Source: Niabella sp.
GTDB lineage: Bacteria > Bacteroidota > Bacteroidia > Chitinophagales > Chitinophagaceae
DNA: 62,810 nucleotides
Assembly (NCBI GenBank): GCA_017744795.1
Contig: JAGIAQ010000023.1
Span: 1-62,810 of the forward strand
Reading direction: 5' to 3'
The translations under genes and the position numbers were made by a program. Below are positions 1 through 8,148 of the stretch, one piece after another (position 1 is the stretch's first letter; each line of letters starts with the position of its first letter). The notes under the pieces were generated by a model that worked only from the letters and a program-made list of their open reading frames with translations, was not told where the DNA came from and searched no databases.

Positions 1-561
1 GTCCTGTTCCGTGGCGTCCAGCTTCTGACGGGCTTCCTTTTTGCGGGTTTTATAAATAGAGATACCGGCTGCCTGTTCCAGCATCCGGCGGCGACTGTTA
101 TCTTTATCTTTGATCAGATCGTCCACCATATCCAAAGCGATGATGGCATAAGAATCGGTGCTTACCCCGGTATCCATGAAGAGATTCTGGATGTCTTTCA
201 GGCGGCATTGTACGTCGTTCAGGCGGTATTCGCTCTCCCCGCTTTTATAAAACTTGCGGGTGATCCGTACGGTGCTAAATTCGGTTGGCAGCAGGTTCTT
301 GGTATTTTCAAACGTAAGGCTTACCTCTGCCAGGCCACTGGCGGAACGGGTTTTTGAGCCGTTAAAAACCAGTGAATCAAGGTTTTCGCTTCTCAGGTTG
401 CTGATCTTTTGTTCACCAATTACCCAGCGGATACTATCTACAATATTGGATTTACCGCAGCCGTTCGGCCCCACAATGCCGGTAATATTATCGTCGAAAT
501 TGACGATCGTTTTATCGGCAAAGCTTTTAAATCCTTTTATTTCCAGACTTTTTAAACGCAC
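1..561 (-). CDS. smc: SMC chromosome segregation ATPase, N-terminal part (cut by window edge)
   Basis: This is the first 187 codons of the SMC condensin ATPase, which compacts and segregates the chromosome as a dimer with ScpA/ScpB. The frame read from position 561 leftwards starts with GTG and begins RLKSLEIKGFKSFADKT. The Walker A loop GPNGCGKSN lies at about residues 31-39, and the head-domain stretch LEQAAGISIYKTRKKEARQKL leads into the first coiled coil at the window edge. The rest of the ~1,180-residue protein lies outside. The GTG start is chosen because the conserved RLKSLEIKGFKSF begins directly after it and no ATG lies nearby. Identification is firm; only the start codon is uncertain. 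Confidence 0.93.
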   Translation of the reverse strand, partial: MRLKSLEIKGFKSFADKTIVNFDDNITGIVGPNGCGKSNIVDSIRWVIGEQKISNLRSENLDSLVFNGSKTRSASGLAEVSLTFENTKNLLPTEFSTVRITRKFYKSGESEYRLNDVQCRLKDIQNLFMDTGVSTDSYAIIALDMVDDLIKDKDNSRRRMLEQAAGISIYKTRKKEARQKLDATEQD

Positions 562-822
562 AGTATTCCTATTTGATGTACCAGCGAAAATAACGGTTCC
601 GGACCCAAAATGGAAGCCTGTTTATGCACACCAAGCGTGGAAAACGGCCCTGAAATGTGGATAACAAGTGGATAACTACCGCTAACATGTTGCAGGTTAC
701 AGGGTTCAAGGGCTGAACGCGCAACGCGCAATGCATAAAGCATCAATAGCGTTTAGCATTGTGTGTTCTGCGTTAAGCATTAAGCAACAAACGACAAATA
801 CTTCCGGAAATGATACGTTGTT

Positions 823-1740
823 CTAGTAGCCCCACTTCCGCATGGCCGCAAGGTCCTGTTTGGCCGCTTCCAGCGGGGTCAGCTCCTGGTAAGATTCCTG
901 CTCAATGATAAAATAGTTTGTTCCGCCTTTGGCAGCCGCGGTGCGGATGATCTCCGGTACACCCAGCAACCCCTTTCCTAATACGGTGCTATCATACCCA
1001 TCATTCATTTCCCCCTTGCCGGGACTTTTTATTTCATCTTTGACGTGCATCAGTTCAAAACGGCCAGGATATTTTTTCAGTATCTCCAGTGCACGGCCTC
1101 CCACACCATACATATTCCCGATGTCCAGTTGCTGAGCCACCAGCGACGGATCGGTATGCTTTAAAATAAGATCATAAACCGTTGAACCGTTCAGTTCCGA
1201 AGTAAACTCGAAATTATGATTATGGTAGCCGAATTTCATTCCTGATTTTTTGCAGAGCGTCCCGCAACGGTTAAATACGTCCAGCCATTTTAGCAGGCCA
1301 TCATAGTCTTTGCGCAGGTTCTCATCCAGCCAGGGGCTGATCACGAAACGTTGTTCCATAATGGCTGCATCAGCAACCGTTTGTTTCCAGGTATCGGTAA
1401 AATCTTTTTTTGCTTCGTCCCAATGCTTCCCGTTCAGCACGGTATGGCCACTTGGCATTTTCAGACCCAGATCGTCCAGTATCTTTTTAAACTCTTTTGC
1501 AGGATAGCCGTAGAATTTCCCATCGCTATAGCCAGCATGCTCTACATATTTATAACCAAACCCGGCTAATTGTTTCAGTGTATCCAAAGGGGCGCTGCGC
1601 ATATCCGCGCGTACCGAATACAGTTGCAGCCCGGTGATCTTCTCTTTAGCTGCGGCTGCGAAAACTCCTTTTGAAAGCAGTGCAGTACCTGCAACGGCTA
1701 GCGTACTTTTCTTAATAAAATTTCTTCTGGATGTTTGCAT
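823..1740 (-). CDS. Tat-exported TIM-barrel sugar phosphate isomerase/epimerase
   Basis: A 305-residue protein of the AP-endonuclease-2-like TIM-barrel family (sugar phosphate isomerase/epimerase, xylose-isomerase-like). It opens with a twin-arginine signal (TSRRNFIKKS, then a hydrophobic stretch TLAVAGTALL), so a folded, metal-loaded enzyme is probably exported to the periplasm. Family-type metal/substrate stretches are visible: KFGYHNHNFEF mid-protein, LDIGNMYGVG, ELMHVKDE and FIIEQES near the C terminus. I take the ATG at 1740, because an upstream ATG seven codons earlier would put extra residues before the Tat motif. The exact sugar substrate cannot be read from the sequence. In Bacteroidota such proteins usually act in carbohydrate catabolism. 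No operon partner is adjacent. Confidence 0.85.
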   Translation of the reverse strand: MQTSRRNFIKKSTLAVAGTALLSKGVFAAAAKEKITGLQLYSVRADMRSAPLDTLKQLAGFGYKYVEHAGYSDGKFYGYPAKEFKKILDDLGLKMPSGHTVLNGKHWDEAKKDFTDTWKQTVADAAIMEQRFVISPWLDENLRKDYDGLLKWLDVFNRCGTLCKKSGMKFGYHNHNFEFTSELNGSTVYDLILKHTDPSLVAQQLDIGNMYGVGGRALEILKKYPGRFELMHVKDEIKSPGKGEMNDGYDSTVLGKGLLGVPEIIRTAAAKGGTNYFIIEQESYQELTPLEAAKQDLAAMRKWGY

Positions 1741-1820
1741 ATGACAAAATTGTTCCGGCAATTTAACGATTTTGAACGATGCAAAAAGAAAATCCGGGAG
1801 AATACAGAAATTTAAATAAG

Positions 1821-2010
1821 GCCACTAATGCACGAAGAATCTTTCAGGCAGTTATTGCGCTGGATAAAAAGCAAAACCACAGAGGGCCCGGAGGTTTAGC
1901 ACAGCGTTAATCAGAGCGTCACCTCCATAATCTCTGTGCCAGCCCGAAAGATTCATTCTGGCAGGGTTTAAAATTACCTTTAAGACAACCTCATTTGTGG
2001 ATTCGTGGCA
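1821..2010. repeat. Nested imperfect palindrome, CACGAAT family (long copy)
   Basis: Outer arms GCCACTAATGCACGAA and TTTGTGGATTCGTGGC enclose an inner pair (CCACAGAG...GGAGG / CCTCC...CTCTGTG, about 1877-1943). The element fills most of the spacer between the DUF4256 gene and the TIM-barrel gene. The same outer arms recur at 4737, 13694, 20879 and 23396. Confidence 0.6.
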
Positions 2011-2027
2011 TCTAACAACAATACCGC

Positions 2028-2591
2028 TCATACTCTTAATAAGCCGCGAAATCCTCTGGCAGCGTAGTAAGATTCTGCGCCGTTATGATACAGGAATACC
2101 GTAGCGTAGCGGCGGTCACAAAAGAGCGCACCCCCCAGCTTTCTGACAGGAGCAGGCGTTTGCACCCAGCTTGATGTTTTCGTATCAAACTTCCCCAATT
2201 GCTGCAACTGCCGGTATTGATCTTCTGTCAAAAGTTCAATGCCCATTTCGGCGGCCATCTCCGTTGCGCTATTGACGGGCTTGTGTTCTTTTCTGGAAGC
2301 CAGCGCTTCGTGGTCGTAACAAAGACTCCTTCGCTCTTTGGGACTTTCGGCGGAGCAGTCATAAAAAATACAGGCGCCCGTTTTCTTATCAAAGTCTACG
2401 ACATCGGGCTCACCACCGGTGCGCTCCATTTCGTTCAACGACCACAATTTTGCCGGATGCGCTTCTAATCGGGCCTGCACATCCGCCCATTTCAATCCTT
2501 TATGCCGGGCATTATTTTTCTCAAACCGATTTTTTAACAGGCTTAGTAAGTCCGCCTGTTGTTGAGATGATATACTTTTTTTACTGCTCAT
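2028..2591 (-). CDS. DUF4256 domain-containing protein
   Basis: A 187-residue soluble protein that matches the DUF4256 family along its full length. Family-like stretches include KGLKWADVQARLEA, LWSLNEMERTGGEPDVV, FYDCSAESPKERRSLCYD, AAEMGIELLTEDQYRQLQQLGKFDTKTSSWVQTP and the C-terminal GALFCDRRYATVFLYHNGAESYYAARGFRGLL. No signal peptide or membrane segment is seen. The family has no established function. The gene is monocistronic as far as can be seen, with a repeat fragment (GCCACTGAAGCGCAG, near 2615) between it and the next gene downstream on the same strand. Start ATG at 2591 fits family length. Confidence 0.85.
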   Translation of the reverse strand: MSSKKSISSQQQADLLSLLKNRFEKNNARHKGLKWADVQARLEAHPAKLWSLNEMERTGGEPDVVDFDKKTGACIFYDCSAESPKERRSLCYDHEALASRKEHKPVNSATEMAAEMGIELLTEDQYRQLQQLGKFDTKTSSWVQTPAPVRKLGGALFCDRRYATVFLYHNGAESYYAARGFRGLLRV

Positions 2592-2642
2592 TTCAAATAA
2601 TTTTCTGGTTTTTTGCCACTGAAGCGCAGAACCACTGATGTA

Positions 2643-3224
2643 TTAAACACTATCATCCAGCCCCTTGCCATCAAGAATTTGCTGCACTGCCTTCTCCACA
2701 CGCGCTACTCTGGTCTTTGACAATTTCGGTTGCCCGAAATAAAAGAGATAGGCCCGCTGCCGTCCCGGCGTCAGCGCATCAAAAGCGGTTTTCAATCCGG
2801 GTACTTCTTTGAGTTTCTGCTGAAATTCTTCGGGAACCTTATAATCGGCTGTCTTTTTCAACGCCACTTTCAGTCCTGCTTTTTCCACTTCAATCGCTTC
2901 ATAAATATAAGCCTTCAGTGTGGATACATTTTCTGTTATCTCCTTTAGAGTTGTGAACCGGATCTGCCGCGCGGATTGTACGTTCTCGGTTTGCTGAATC
3001 AGAAGACCTTCGGTATCCTGTAATAACGCTCCTTTAAAAAATAAAAAGGCACAGTATTCTTTAAATACATGTATCAATACAATATTCGCCCCCTCAAAGG
3101 TATAACAGGGGCAGCCCCATTTTAACTCTTCGGTTAGTCCGCAATCCAGAACAATTTTCCTCAACCGGGTTATTTCTTTTTGCCATCTTCCTTTACTAAA
3201 ATAGAAATCTACTTTGGGGTTCAT
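2643..3224 (-). CDS. YdeI/OmpD-associated family protein (DUF1801 + OmdA C-terminus)
   Basis: A 193-residue cytosolic protein. The N-terminal ~115 residues form a DUF1801 (YdhG-like) domain, seen in LRKIVLDCGLTEELKWGCPCYTFEGANIVLIHVFKEYCAFLFFKGALL. The C-terminal ~65 residues are the bacteriocin-protection/OmdA-type region, seen in FQQKLKEVPGLKTAFDALTPGRQRAYLFYF and ARVEKAVQQILDGKGL. This two-part arrangement is typical of YdeI-like proteins of soil bacteria. YdeI is linked to envelope stress or antimicrobial resistance in enterobacteria, but the biochemical role is unknown and should not be transferred. Two small stress-type proteins (DoxX, SRPBCC) follow upstream on the same strand after a ~100-bp gap. 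Confidence 0.85.
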   Translation of the reverse strand: MNPKVDFYFSKGRWQKEITRLRKIVLDCGLTEELKWGCPCYTFEGANIVLIHVFKEYCAFLFFKGALLQDTEGLLIQQTENVQSARQIRFTTLKEITENVSTLKAYIYEAIEVEKAGLKVALKKTADYKVPEEFQQKLKEVPGLKTAFDALTPGRQRAYLFYFGQPKLSKTRVARVEKAVQQILDGKGLDDSV

Positions 3225-3321
3225 GGGTTTATATTTTAATGGTCATCTGATTTTTTAAAACCAGCGAATGAGGCTTTGTCAATAGTGCACTTCGCTAAAG
3301 TTATGCTGTGTTATTGATTTA

Positions 3322-3693
3322 CTAAACTAATTTCCTGCCGGCAGGCCGGAAATACCAGGAAGTTGCGGTGAGCACCAGCAGCAATACGGGCCCGAAAAGG
3401 TCTTTAGCCGTGTCGCCGATAACCAAATGCGAAATAACAGCGCCGGACATCGCAAAGAAAAAACCGGCATAAGCCCATTCTTTTAGTAAAGGAAGTTTCG
3501 GCAGCAACACGGCAGCAACGCCTAATATTTTCCAAACGCCCAGCAATGTTAATACGTAATCCGGGTAACCCAAATGGCTCATCAGCGCTGTTTCCTCTTT
3601 TGTCTTTATTAATTGCACGATCCCCGTAGACAGCATGCCCAACGCCAACCAGGCCGTCGCGACCCAATAAATAATTTTATTCCGTTTTGACAT
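3322..3693 (-). CDS. DoxX-like membrane protein
   Basis: A 123-residue integral membrane protein with four predicted helices (around residues 8-28, 44-62, 70-88 and 95-115). The DoxX-family pattern is clear: ALGMLSTGIVQLIKTKEETALMSHLGYPDYVLTLLGVWKILGVAAVLLP. DoxX-like proteins sit in the cytoplasmic membrane and are tied to redox or thiol stress in some bacteria, without a single agreed reaction. The gene starts five bases after the stop of the SRPBCC gene, so the three genes arsR-SRPBCC-doxX read as one minus-strand operon under the ArsR regulator. Confidence 0.85.
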   Translation of the reverse strand: MSKRNKIIYWVATAWLALGMLSTGIVQLIKTKEETALMSHLGYPDYVLTLLGVWKILGVAAVLLPKLPLLKEWAYAGFFFAMSGAVISHLVIGDTAKDLFGPVLLLVLTATSWYFRPAGRKLV

Positions 3694-3698
3694 AGCAA

Positions 3699-4166
3699 CT
3701 ATTTTAAATTGTTTACAATTTTCTGTAGACGATCATGCGCCATATTGATACCCTGCACAAAGGGCAGCTGCAGTATCTGGTCTCTGCCGGCCACTGAGCG
3801 GTATATAACGTGCATCTGCAGCCTGCTGGTATCCTCCGTAACAGGTTCAAATTCCAAAAATTCCAGCTGCACATCAAAAGGGGTGTTTTCCATTTTAAAG
3901 GTGCGGGTAATTTTTTGATCCGGAACAAATTCATGGATGGTTCCGTTAGCCCGGAATACCACATTCCCTTTAGCATCGGTTGTTTCATACTGATACCCGC
4001 CATGTTGCTTGTTTTCCAGCTTCAGCACATTTGTTCCCATCCATTGAGCAACAATTCCGGGGTCGGTAAATGCTCTGAACAACAAGACCACCGGCAGTTC
4101 AAACTCTCTGGTGATCCGGATTTCCTGTTTCCCGTCTTCTGCATTAACTTTTGTTTTCCGTTCCAT
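3699..4166 (-). CDS. SRPBCC / AHSA1-type START-like protein
   Basis: A 155-residue protein of the SRPBCC (START-like, AHSA1) superfamily, which folds into a helix-grip with a deep hydrophobic cavity. It contains the usual opening EIRITREFELPVVLLFRAFTDPGIVAQWMGT, a central GGYQYETTDAKGNVVFRANGTIHEFVPDQKITRTF, and a closing helix in PFVQGINMAHDRLQKIVNNLK. No ligand or reaction can be read. The position between arsR and doxX, with gaps of only five or six bases, is the common SRPBCC-ArsR arrangement in which the regulator probably controls the pair. Confidence 0.87.
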   Translation of the reverse strand: MERKTKVNAEDGKQEIRITREFELPVVLLFRAFTDPGIVAQWMGTNVLKLENKQHGGYQYETTDAKGNVVFRANGTIHEFVPDQKITRTFKMENTPFDVQLEFLEFEPVTEDTSRLQMHVIYRSVAGRDQILQLPFVQGINMAHDRLQKIVNNLK

Positions 4167-4172
4167 GATTGA

Positions 4173-4496
4173 TCATTTTTTTGGTTTGTATTGTTTCATA
4201 ATATGTTCCAGTTTATTGAAGCGGTCTTCCCACATATTGCGGAAGGGTTCGATAAAATCGGCTATTGCTTTCATTTTTTTTGGATTGAAGTGATAATAAA
4301 TTTCTCTTCCGTTTTGCTCCTGTTCCAGCAGCTCACACTCGGTAAGTATTTGCAGGTGTTTGGAAACTGTAGGCCTTGCCGTATCAAAATTGGCTGCTAT
4401 CGCACCCGCTGTCATGGATTGGGTAGCCACCAGCAGCAATATAGCCCTTCGGGTTGGATCGGCTATCGCCTGAAAAACATCGCGTCTCAGATTCAT
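4173..4496 (-). CDS. ArsR/SmtB-family winged-helix repressor
   Basis: A 107-residue winged-helix regulator and the first gene of the arsR-SRPBCC-doxX operon. The characteristic helix-turn-helix is [58 protein letters not shown]. No cysteine metal-binding motif (CxC) is present in the recognition helix, so metal sensing is unlikely. It belongs to the group that accompanies AHSA1/SRPBCC genes. It probably binds its own promoter; the 4497-4520 region contains a short repeat GTAGCTATTTGACTAC / GTAGCCATTTAACTAC that could be its operator. Confidence 0.88.
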   Translation of the reverse strand: MNLRRDVFQAIADPTRRAILLLVATQSMTAGAIAANFDTARPTVSKHLQILTECELLEQEQNGREIYYHFNPKKMKAIADFIEPFRNMWEDRFNKLEHIMKQYKPKK

Positions 4497-4535
4497 TATG
4501 TAGCTATTTGACTACAAATATAAACGTAGCCATTT
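4497..4535. promoter_or_regulatory. Candidate ArsR operator
   Basis: Directly upstream of the arsR start, two related words lie 14-16 bases apart: GTAGCTATTTGACTAC and GTAGCCATTTAACTAC. Each is itself an imperfect palindrome (GTAG...CTAC). Two such half-symmetric sites just ahead of an ArsR-type gene suggest an autoregulatory operator. This is inferred from sequence and position only. Confidence 0.5.
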
Positions 4536-4583
4536 AACTACACAAATTTTTTTAGTTCCGCCGGCAGATAACATTTATATTTT

Positions 4584-4650
4584 CTCACAGATAGCACAGA
4601 TTCAAACAGATTTTTGAAATCCTTCTGTGAAAATCCGTGGAATCTGTGAG
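4584..4650. repeat. Imperfect palindrome, CACAGATT family
   Basis: CTCACAGAT at the left and ATCTGTGAG at the right, with internal CACAGATTCAAACAGA facing TCTGTGAAAATCCGTGG. A larger relative lies at 10929-11071. Together with the repeat at 4737-4869 it accounts for most of the 477-base gene-free stretch 4497-4973. Confidence 0.6.
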
Positions 4651-4736
4651 CCTGCTTATCAATCACGCTAACAAACGGTGTATAAAAAGGTGTGCTTTCA
4701 CCCCAATCCCGCAGGGCAAACCCGTAAATTGGCCAA

Positions 4737-4869
4737 GCCACGAATGCTCGAATAAAATGACTAATCTATTCGTAAAACAATGAACACGAATAGCGCCGAC
4801 GGCGCGTAAAATTCGTGTTTATTTTCTTTGAACAGGGTACAACAGCTAATTCATTCGTGTATTTGTGGC
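4737..4869. repeat. Nested imperfect palindrome, CACGAAT family
   Basis: Outer arms GCCACGAATGCTCGAAT and CATTCGTGTATTTGTGGC enclose an inner hairpin at about 4793-4829 (AACACGAATAGCGCC / GGCGCGTAAAATTCGTGTT). It sits between the arsR operon and the divergent gene at 4974. Confidence 0.65.
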
Positions 4870-4938
4870 AATCTTTTAAATTTATGCGTCCGCCCTGTCA
4901 AATTCCGCTATGAAACCTCCTCCCAGTCAAAAAAGCAT

Positions 4939-4946
4939 TACTTTTG
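4939..4946 (+). promoter_or_regulatory. Bacteroidota -7 promoter box (TACTTTTG)
   Basis: A perfect match to TAnnTTTG, 28 bases before the ATG at 4974, which predicts transcription from about 4952. No clear -33 TTTG was found. Confidence 0.6.
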
Positions 4947-4973
4947 CAGCCCATTTAAAACAGGCGGAACGCA

Positions 4974-5954
4974 ATGAGTGTAAGCGATGACCAACTTTCT
5001 ACCGGCAGCAATTGTATTGAAGTAGAATACTTTTTTGAAGAAAAAACGCATTTAATGGATGCATTGGTCCAGAACAAATGCGAATATGAACTGCTGGCGC
5101 TGATCCGGGAGATCGCCACCCGGTTAAAGCTTCGTATCATTATCGAAACCACGCCCCTGGCTGAACAAGGTTTCCGGCGCCGTTTTAAGGTAGCCCTGAA
5201 AAAAGCGACCCCAACGGCTTCCGCTGCAGTCACGATCATTACGGCTGCACTGGCTGCCGTTATTACTGCGCCTCTTTCTGTATCTGCCCGTGAAGCAACG
5301 CAACAACTGGTGCAACAATTGTTTGACGGACTTTTGGAGCCCGATGCCGCTGACAAGGAAAAACTGCAGTTGCAAACCGAGCAGCTAAAACAGCGATTGA
5401 TAACCGGCTGCGCCAGCCTCGACGACAGTAAAGTGATTAAAAAACGGCGGTCAAACTTTTTTGAATTACTGAACCGCTATCCCAGGATCAACCGGGTGCA
5501 ATTCATCGCATCTGATGAAAACAGCACATTGATCGCTTATGAAAAAAATGTACGCCGCCAGGAATTCGAAACTTTTATAGTAACGACCAACGCAACAGAA
5601 CCGGAGACAATTGACAATGCTGATATTGAGATCATTTCGCCGGTATTAAAAAAAAGCAACAATAAATGGACAGGCTTATATAAAGGAAGCGCCTGCACTT
5701 TTACCATGCAATCGAAAGAATTCAACAAACTCGTACAGTCCGGAAAAGTTCAGTTTAAAAACGGAACCGTAATCAACTGTCAGCTTACCATTCATAAAAA
5801 AATCAACAATGAGGGCGTAGAGCGGGTCACCGGCATGGCAATAACCGAGGTAAATCGTTATTTTGAAAACGACATACCCGTTGAAACCGCGGCAGCCAGG
5901 AAGCCGAAAAAACCGGTGGAACCGGAAATAACGCAATTAGCGTTGTTTATGTAG
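4974..5954 (+). CDS. Uncharacterised protein with one membrane-like segment
   Basis: A 326-residue protein I do not recognise. The first ~75 residues are acidic-to-mixed and helical. A hydrophobic Ala/Thr/Val-rich stretch at about residues 80-105 could span the membrane or form a hydrophobic helix hairpin. A Gln/Lys-rich coiled-coil-like segment follows (about 108-145). From about 160 to 300 the protein looks beta-rich (RVQFIASDENSTLIAYEKNV; KWTGLYKGSACTFTMQSKEF). The tail is Pro/Lys-rich. It has its own promoter box (4939) and ends ten bases before a GCCGGGAAG-type palindrome that may terminate it. Its GC content resembles its neighbours, so recent import is not suggested. Confidence 0.7.
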   Translation: MSVSDDQLSTGSNCIEVEYFFEEKTHLMDALVQNKCEYELLALIREIATRLKLRIIIETTPLAEQGFRRRFKVALKKATPTASAAVTIITAALAAVITAPLSVSAREATQQLVQQLFDGLLEPDAADKEKLQLQTEQLKQRLITGCASLDDSKVIKKRRSNFFELLNRYPRINRVQFIASDENSTLIAYEKNVRRQEFETFIVTTNATEPETIDNADIEIISPVLKKSNNKWTGLYKGSACTFTMQSKEFNKLVQSGKVQFKNGTVINCQLTIHKKINNEGVERVTGMAITEVNRYFENDIPVETAAARKPKKPVEPEITQLALFM

Positions 5955-5963
5955 AGCGAGGTG

Positions 5964-6035
5964 GCCGGAAAGGCGATGAGGCGGTAAATCAAAGGCAATT
6001 AAAAAAACACCTTCCCGTATTTCCGCCTTCCCGGC
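5964..6035. repeat. Imperfect palindrome, GCCGGGAAG family (copy 1)
   Basis: GCCGGAAAGGCG...GGCGGTAA at the left pairs with CTTCCCGTATTTCCGCC...CCCGGC at the right. It starts ten bases after the stop of the 4974 gene and ends ten bases before the stop of acs on the other strand, so it may act as a two-way terminator. Further copies lie at 14608, 27196 and 47663. Confidence 0.65.
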
Positions 6036-6045
6036 TTTAGCTTTT

Positions 6046-7992
6046 TTATAATTTCCCTTCCTTGATCTCATCAACAACGGCGGGATCCAATAGTGTTGTA
6101 GTATCGCCCAGGTTATTCAATTCCCCTTCTGCCACCTTGCGTAAAATGCGACGCATAATTTTCCCGCTCCGGGTCTTGGGCAACCCGCTTACAAACTGGA
6201 TCTTATCTGGTTTTGCAATAGGCCCTATGATCCGGCTTACCGTTGCCAGGATATCTTTTTTTGTAAGCTCATCATCCTCTTTACGACGCTTTCCATCCAG
6301 CACCACATAAGCATAAACCCCCTGGCCTTTGACTTCGTGCGGATAGCCCACTACAGCGCTTTCGATCACGCTTGCGTGCATATTGATCGCATTTTCCACC
6401 TCGGCAGTGCCCAGACGGTGACCGCTTACATTTAGCACATCGTCAACACGACCGGTTATTTTGAAATTGCCTGCCTCATCCCTCCAGGCACCATCTCCTG
6501 TAAAATACAAATCCTTATAGGTGCTGAAATAGGTTTGACGGCAACGTTCATGGTCGCCCCAGGTGGTCCTTAAAATTCCCGGCCAGGGTGCCCGCATACA
6601 CAGGTTACCGCTCATCACTTCATCAGTATACTCCGTGATCTCTTCTCCTTTTTCATCCACCAGTAAGGGTTGCACACCCGGCAGCGGCAACGTAGCCCAA
6701 CTGGGTCTTGAGGGTGTTACACCAGCTAGATTCGATATTAAAATACCGCCGGTTTCTGTCTGCCACCAGGTATCTACCACCGGGCATTTCTTTTTCCCAA
6801 TATGTTCGTCATACCAATGCCAGGCTTCCTCGTTGATTGGCTCCCCCACTGTGCCCAGCACTTTTAAGGAGGAAAGGTCTTTATCTTTTAACGGATCCAG
6901 CCCATAGCTCATCAGCGAACGGATGGCCGTAGGTGCCGTATATAAAATATTTACTTTATGCTTATCCACGATATTCCAGAAGCGACCGGCATCCGGCCAG
7001 GTAGGAATACCTTCAAACATCAGGCCGGTAGCACCTGCCAGCAGCGGACCATATACTATGTAACTATGGCCGGTGATCCAGCCTACATCTGCCGTACAAA
7101 AGAATACATCTTTGGGCTGATACTGGAATACATTTACAAAAGTATAAGTCGTCCACAACATATATCCCGCAACCGTATGCACAACTCCCTTGGGTTTTCC
7201 CGTACTTCCGGAAGTGTATAAAATAAACAAAGGGTCCTCTGCGTCCATTACTTCGGCCGGAACATTCAGCACTTCATCGTGCATATTTTCAATAACCGCA
7301 TCCACCTCATCCCGCCACCAAACATCGCGTCCCTTAAGCATACTAACAGGTGTACGGGTGCGGGTATGCACAATGACCCTTTTAACGGTTTTATTTCCCA
7401 CCAGAGCATCATCAATGATCGACTTTAGCGGTATGTCCTTAGCGCCGCGATAGGCACCATCACAGGTAATAATATATTCGGCTCCTGCATCTTCCAGCCG
7501 GTCTGCAATACTTTGTGCAGAAAAACCGCCAAAGATCACAGAGTGAATGGCACCGATACGCGCGCAGGCCAGTACGGCAATGGCCAATTCCGGCACCATT
7601 CCCATATAAATACAAACCCGGTCCCCTTTTTTAACGCCGTTATTCCTTAATACCTGGGCAAATTCGCAAACCTTGCGATGCAGGACTTTATAGCTAAGTG
7701 TTCTTGTTTTTTCATTAGGATCATTAGGCTCCCAAATGATGGCGGGCGTATCGCCATTGGTCTTTAAATGCCGGTCCAGCGCATTCTCCGTAATATTCAG
7801 TTTAGCTCCTTCAAACCATTTTACTTTTGGCTCCGTAAAATTCCATTCCAGCACACGGCTGCTGAACGGTTGTTTTTTCTTCCATTCAAAAGTATCGGCC
7901 ACATCCGACCAAAAACCTTCGGGATCTTCCACACTTCTTTTATAATCTTTATGATATTGCTCAATCGTTGTAATCTGAAAAGGGTATGACAT
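6046..7992 (-). CDS. acs: Acetyl-CoA synthetase (acetate--CoA ligase)
   Basis: A 648-residue AMP-forming acetate--CoA ligase. It activates acetate with ATP to acetyl-AMP and then acetyl-CoA, feeding the TCA cycle and glyoxylate use. Visible family motifs are GAIHSVIFGGFSA, the P-loop YTSGSTGKPKGV (residues 259-270), the substrate pocket motif DTWWQTETGG, TGDGAWRDEAGNFKITGRVDDVLNVSGHRLGTAEVE, and the C-terminal PKTRSGKIMRR, whose lysine is the usual acetylation switch. Length is typical (about 650). The stop lies near a palindrome that could terminate transcription. A symporter gene lies divergently at 8636, possibly for acetate or another monocarboxylate. Confidence 0.96.
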   Translation of the reverse strand: MSYPFQITTIEQYHKDYKRSVEDPEGFWSDVADTFEWKKKQPFSSRVLEWNFTEPKVKWFEGAKLNITENALDRHLKTNGDTPAIIWEPNDPNEKTRTLSYKVLHRKVCEFAQVLRNNGVKKGDRVCIYMGMVPELAIAVLACARIGAIHSVIFGGFSAQSIADRLEDAGAEYIITCDGAYRGAKDIPLKSIIDDALVGNKTVKRVIVHTRTRTPVSMLKGRDVWWRDEVDAVIENMHDEVLNVPAEVMDAEDPLFILYTSGSTGKPKGVVHTVAGYMLWTTYTFVNVFQYQPKDVFFCTADVGWITGHSYIVYGPLLAGATGLMFEGIPTWPDAGRFWNIVDKHKVNILYTAPTAIRSLMSYGLDPLKDKDLSSLKVLGTVGEPINEEAWHWYDEHIGKKKCPVVDTWWQTETGGILISNLAGVTPSRPSWATLPLPGVQPLLVDEKGEEITEYTDEVMSGNLCMRAPWPGILRTTWGDHERCRQTYFSTYKDLYFTGDGAWRDEAGNFKITGRVDDVLNVSGHRLGTAEVENAINMHASVIESAVVGYPHEVKGQGVYAYVVLDGKRRKEDDELTKKDILATVSRIIGPIAKPDKIQFVSGLPKTRSGKIMRRILRKVAEGELNNLGDTTTLLDPAVVDEIKEGKL

Positions 7993-8148
7993 AACATTAT
8001 TTTTTCGAAGCCTAAATGTAGTAAATAAAATTATTTTATTTTACTCAATGTTTTATTAAAGAAGTATTATCTTGAACGCCATTAACATTGTATTTGCATA
8101 ACGATTGTGGCGGTTTCCTTGTATTGAAGTTATTGAAATTTCCTTTTT

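Noticed and set aside
254..664. 136-residue plus-strand open frame
   Set aside because: It is antisense to the strongly conserved SMC head domain, which has a clear Walker A motif. The plus-strand translation has no domain features.
4538..4741. 67-residue minus-strand open frame upstream of arsR
   Set aside because: It consists of the CACAGATT repeat and part of the CACGAAT repeat; no start signal or similarity.
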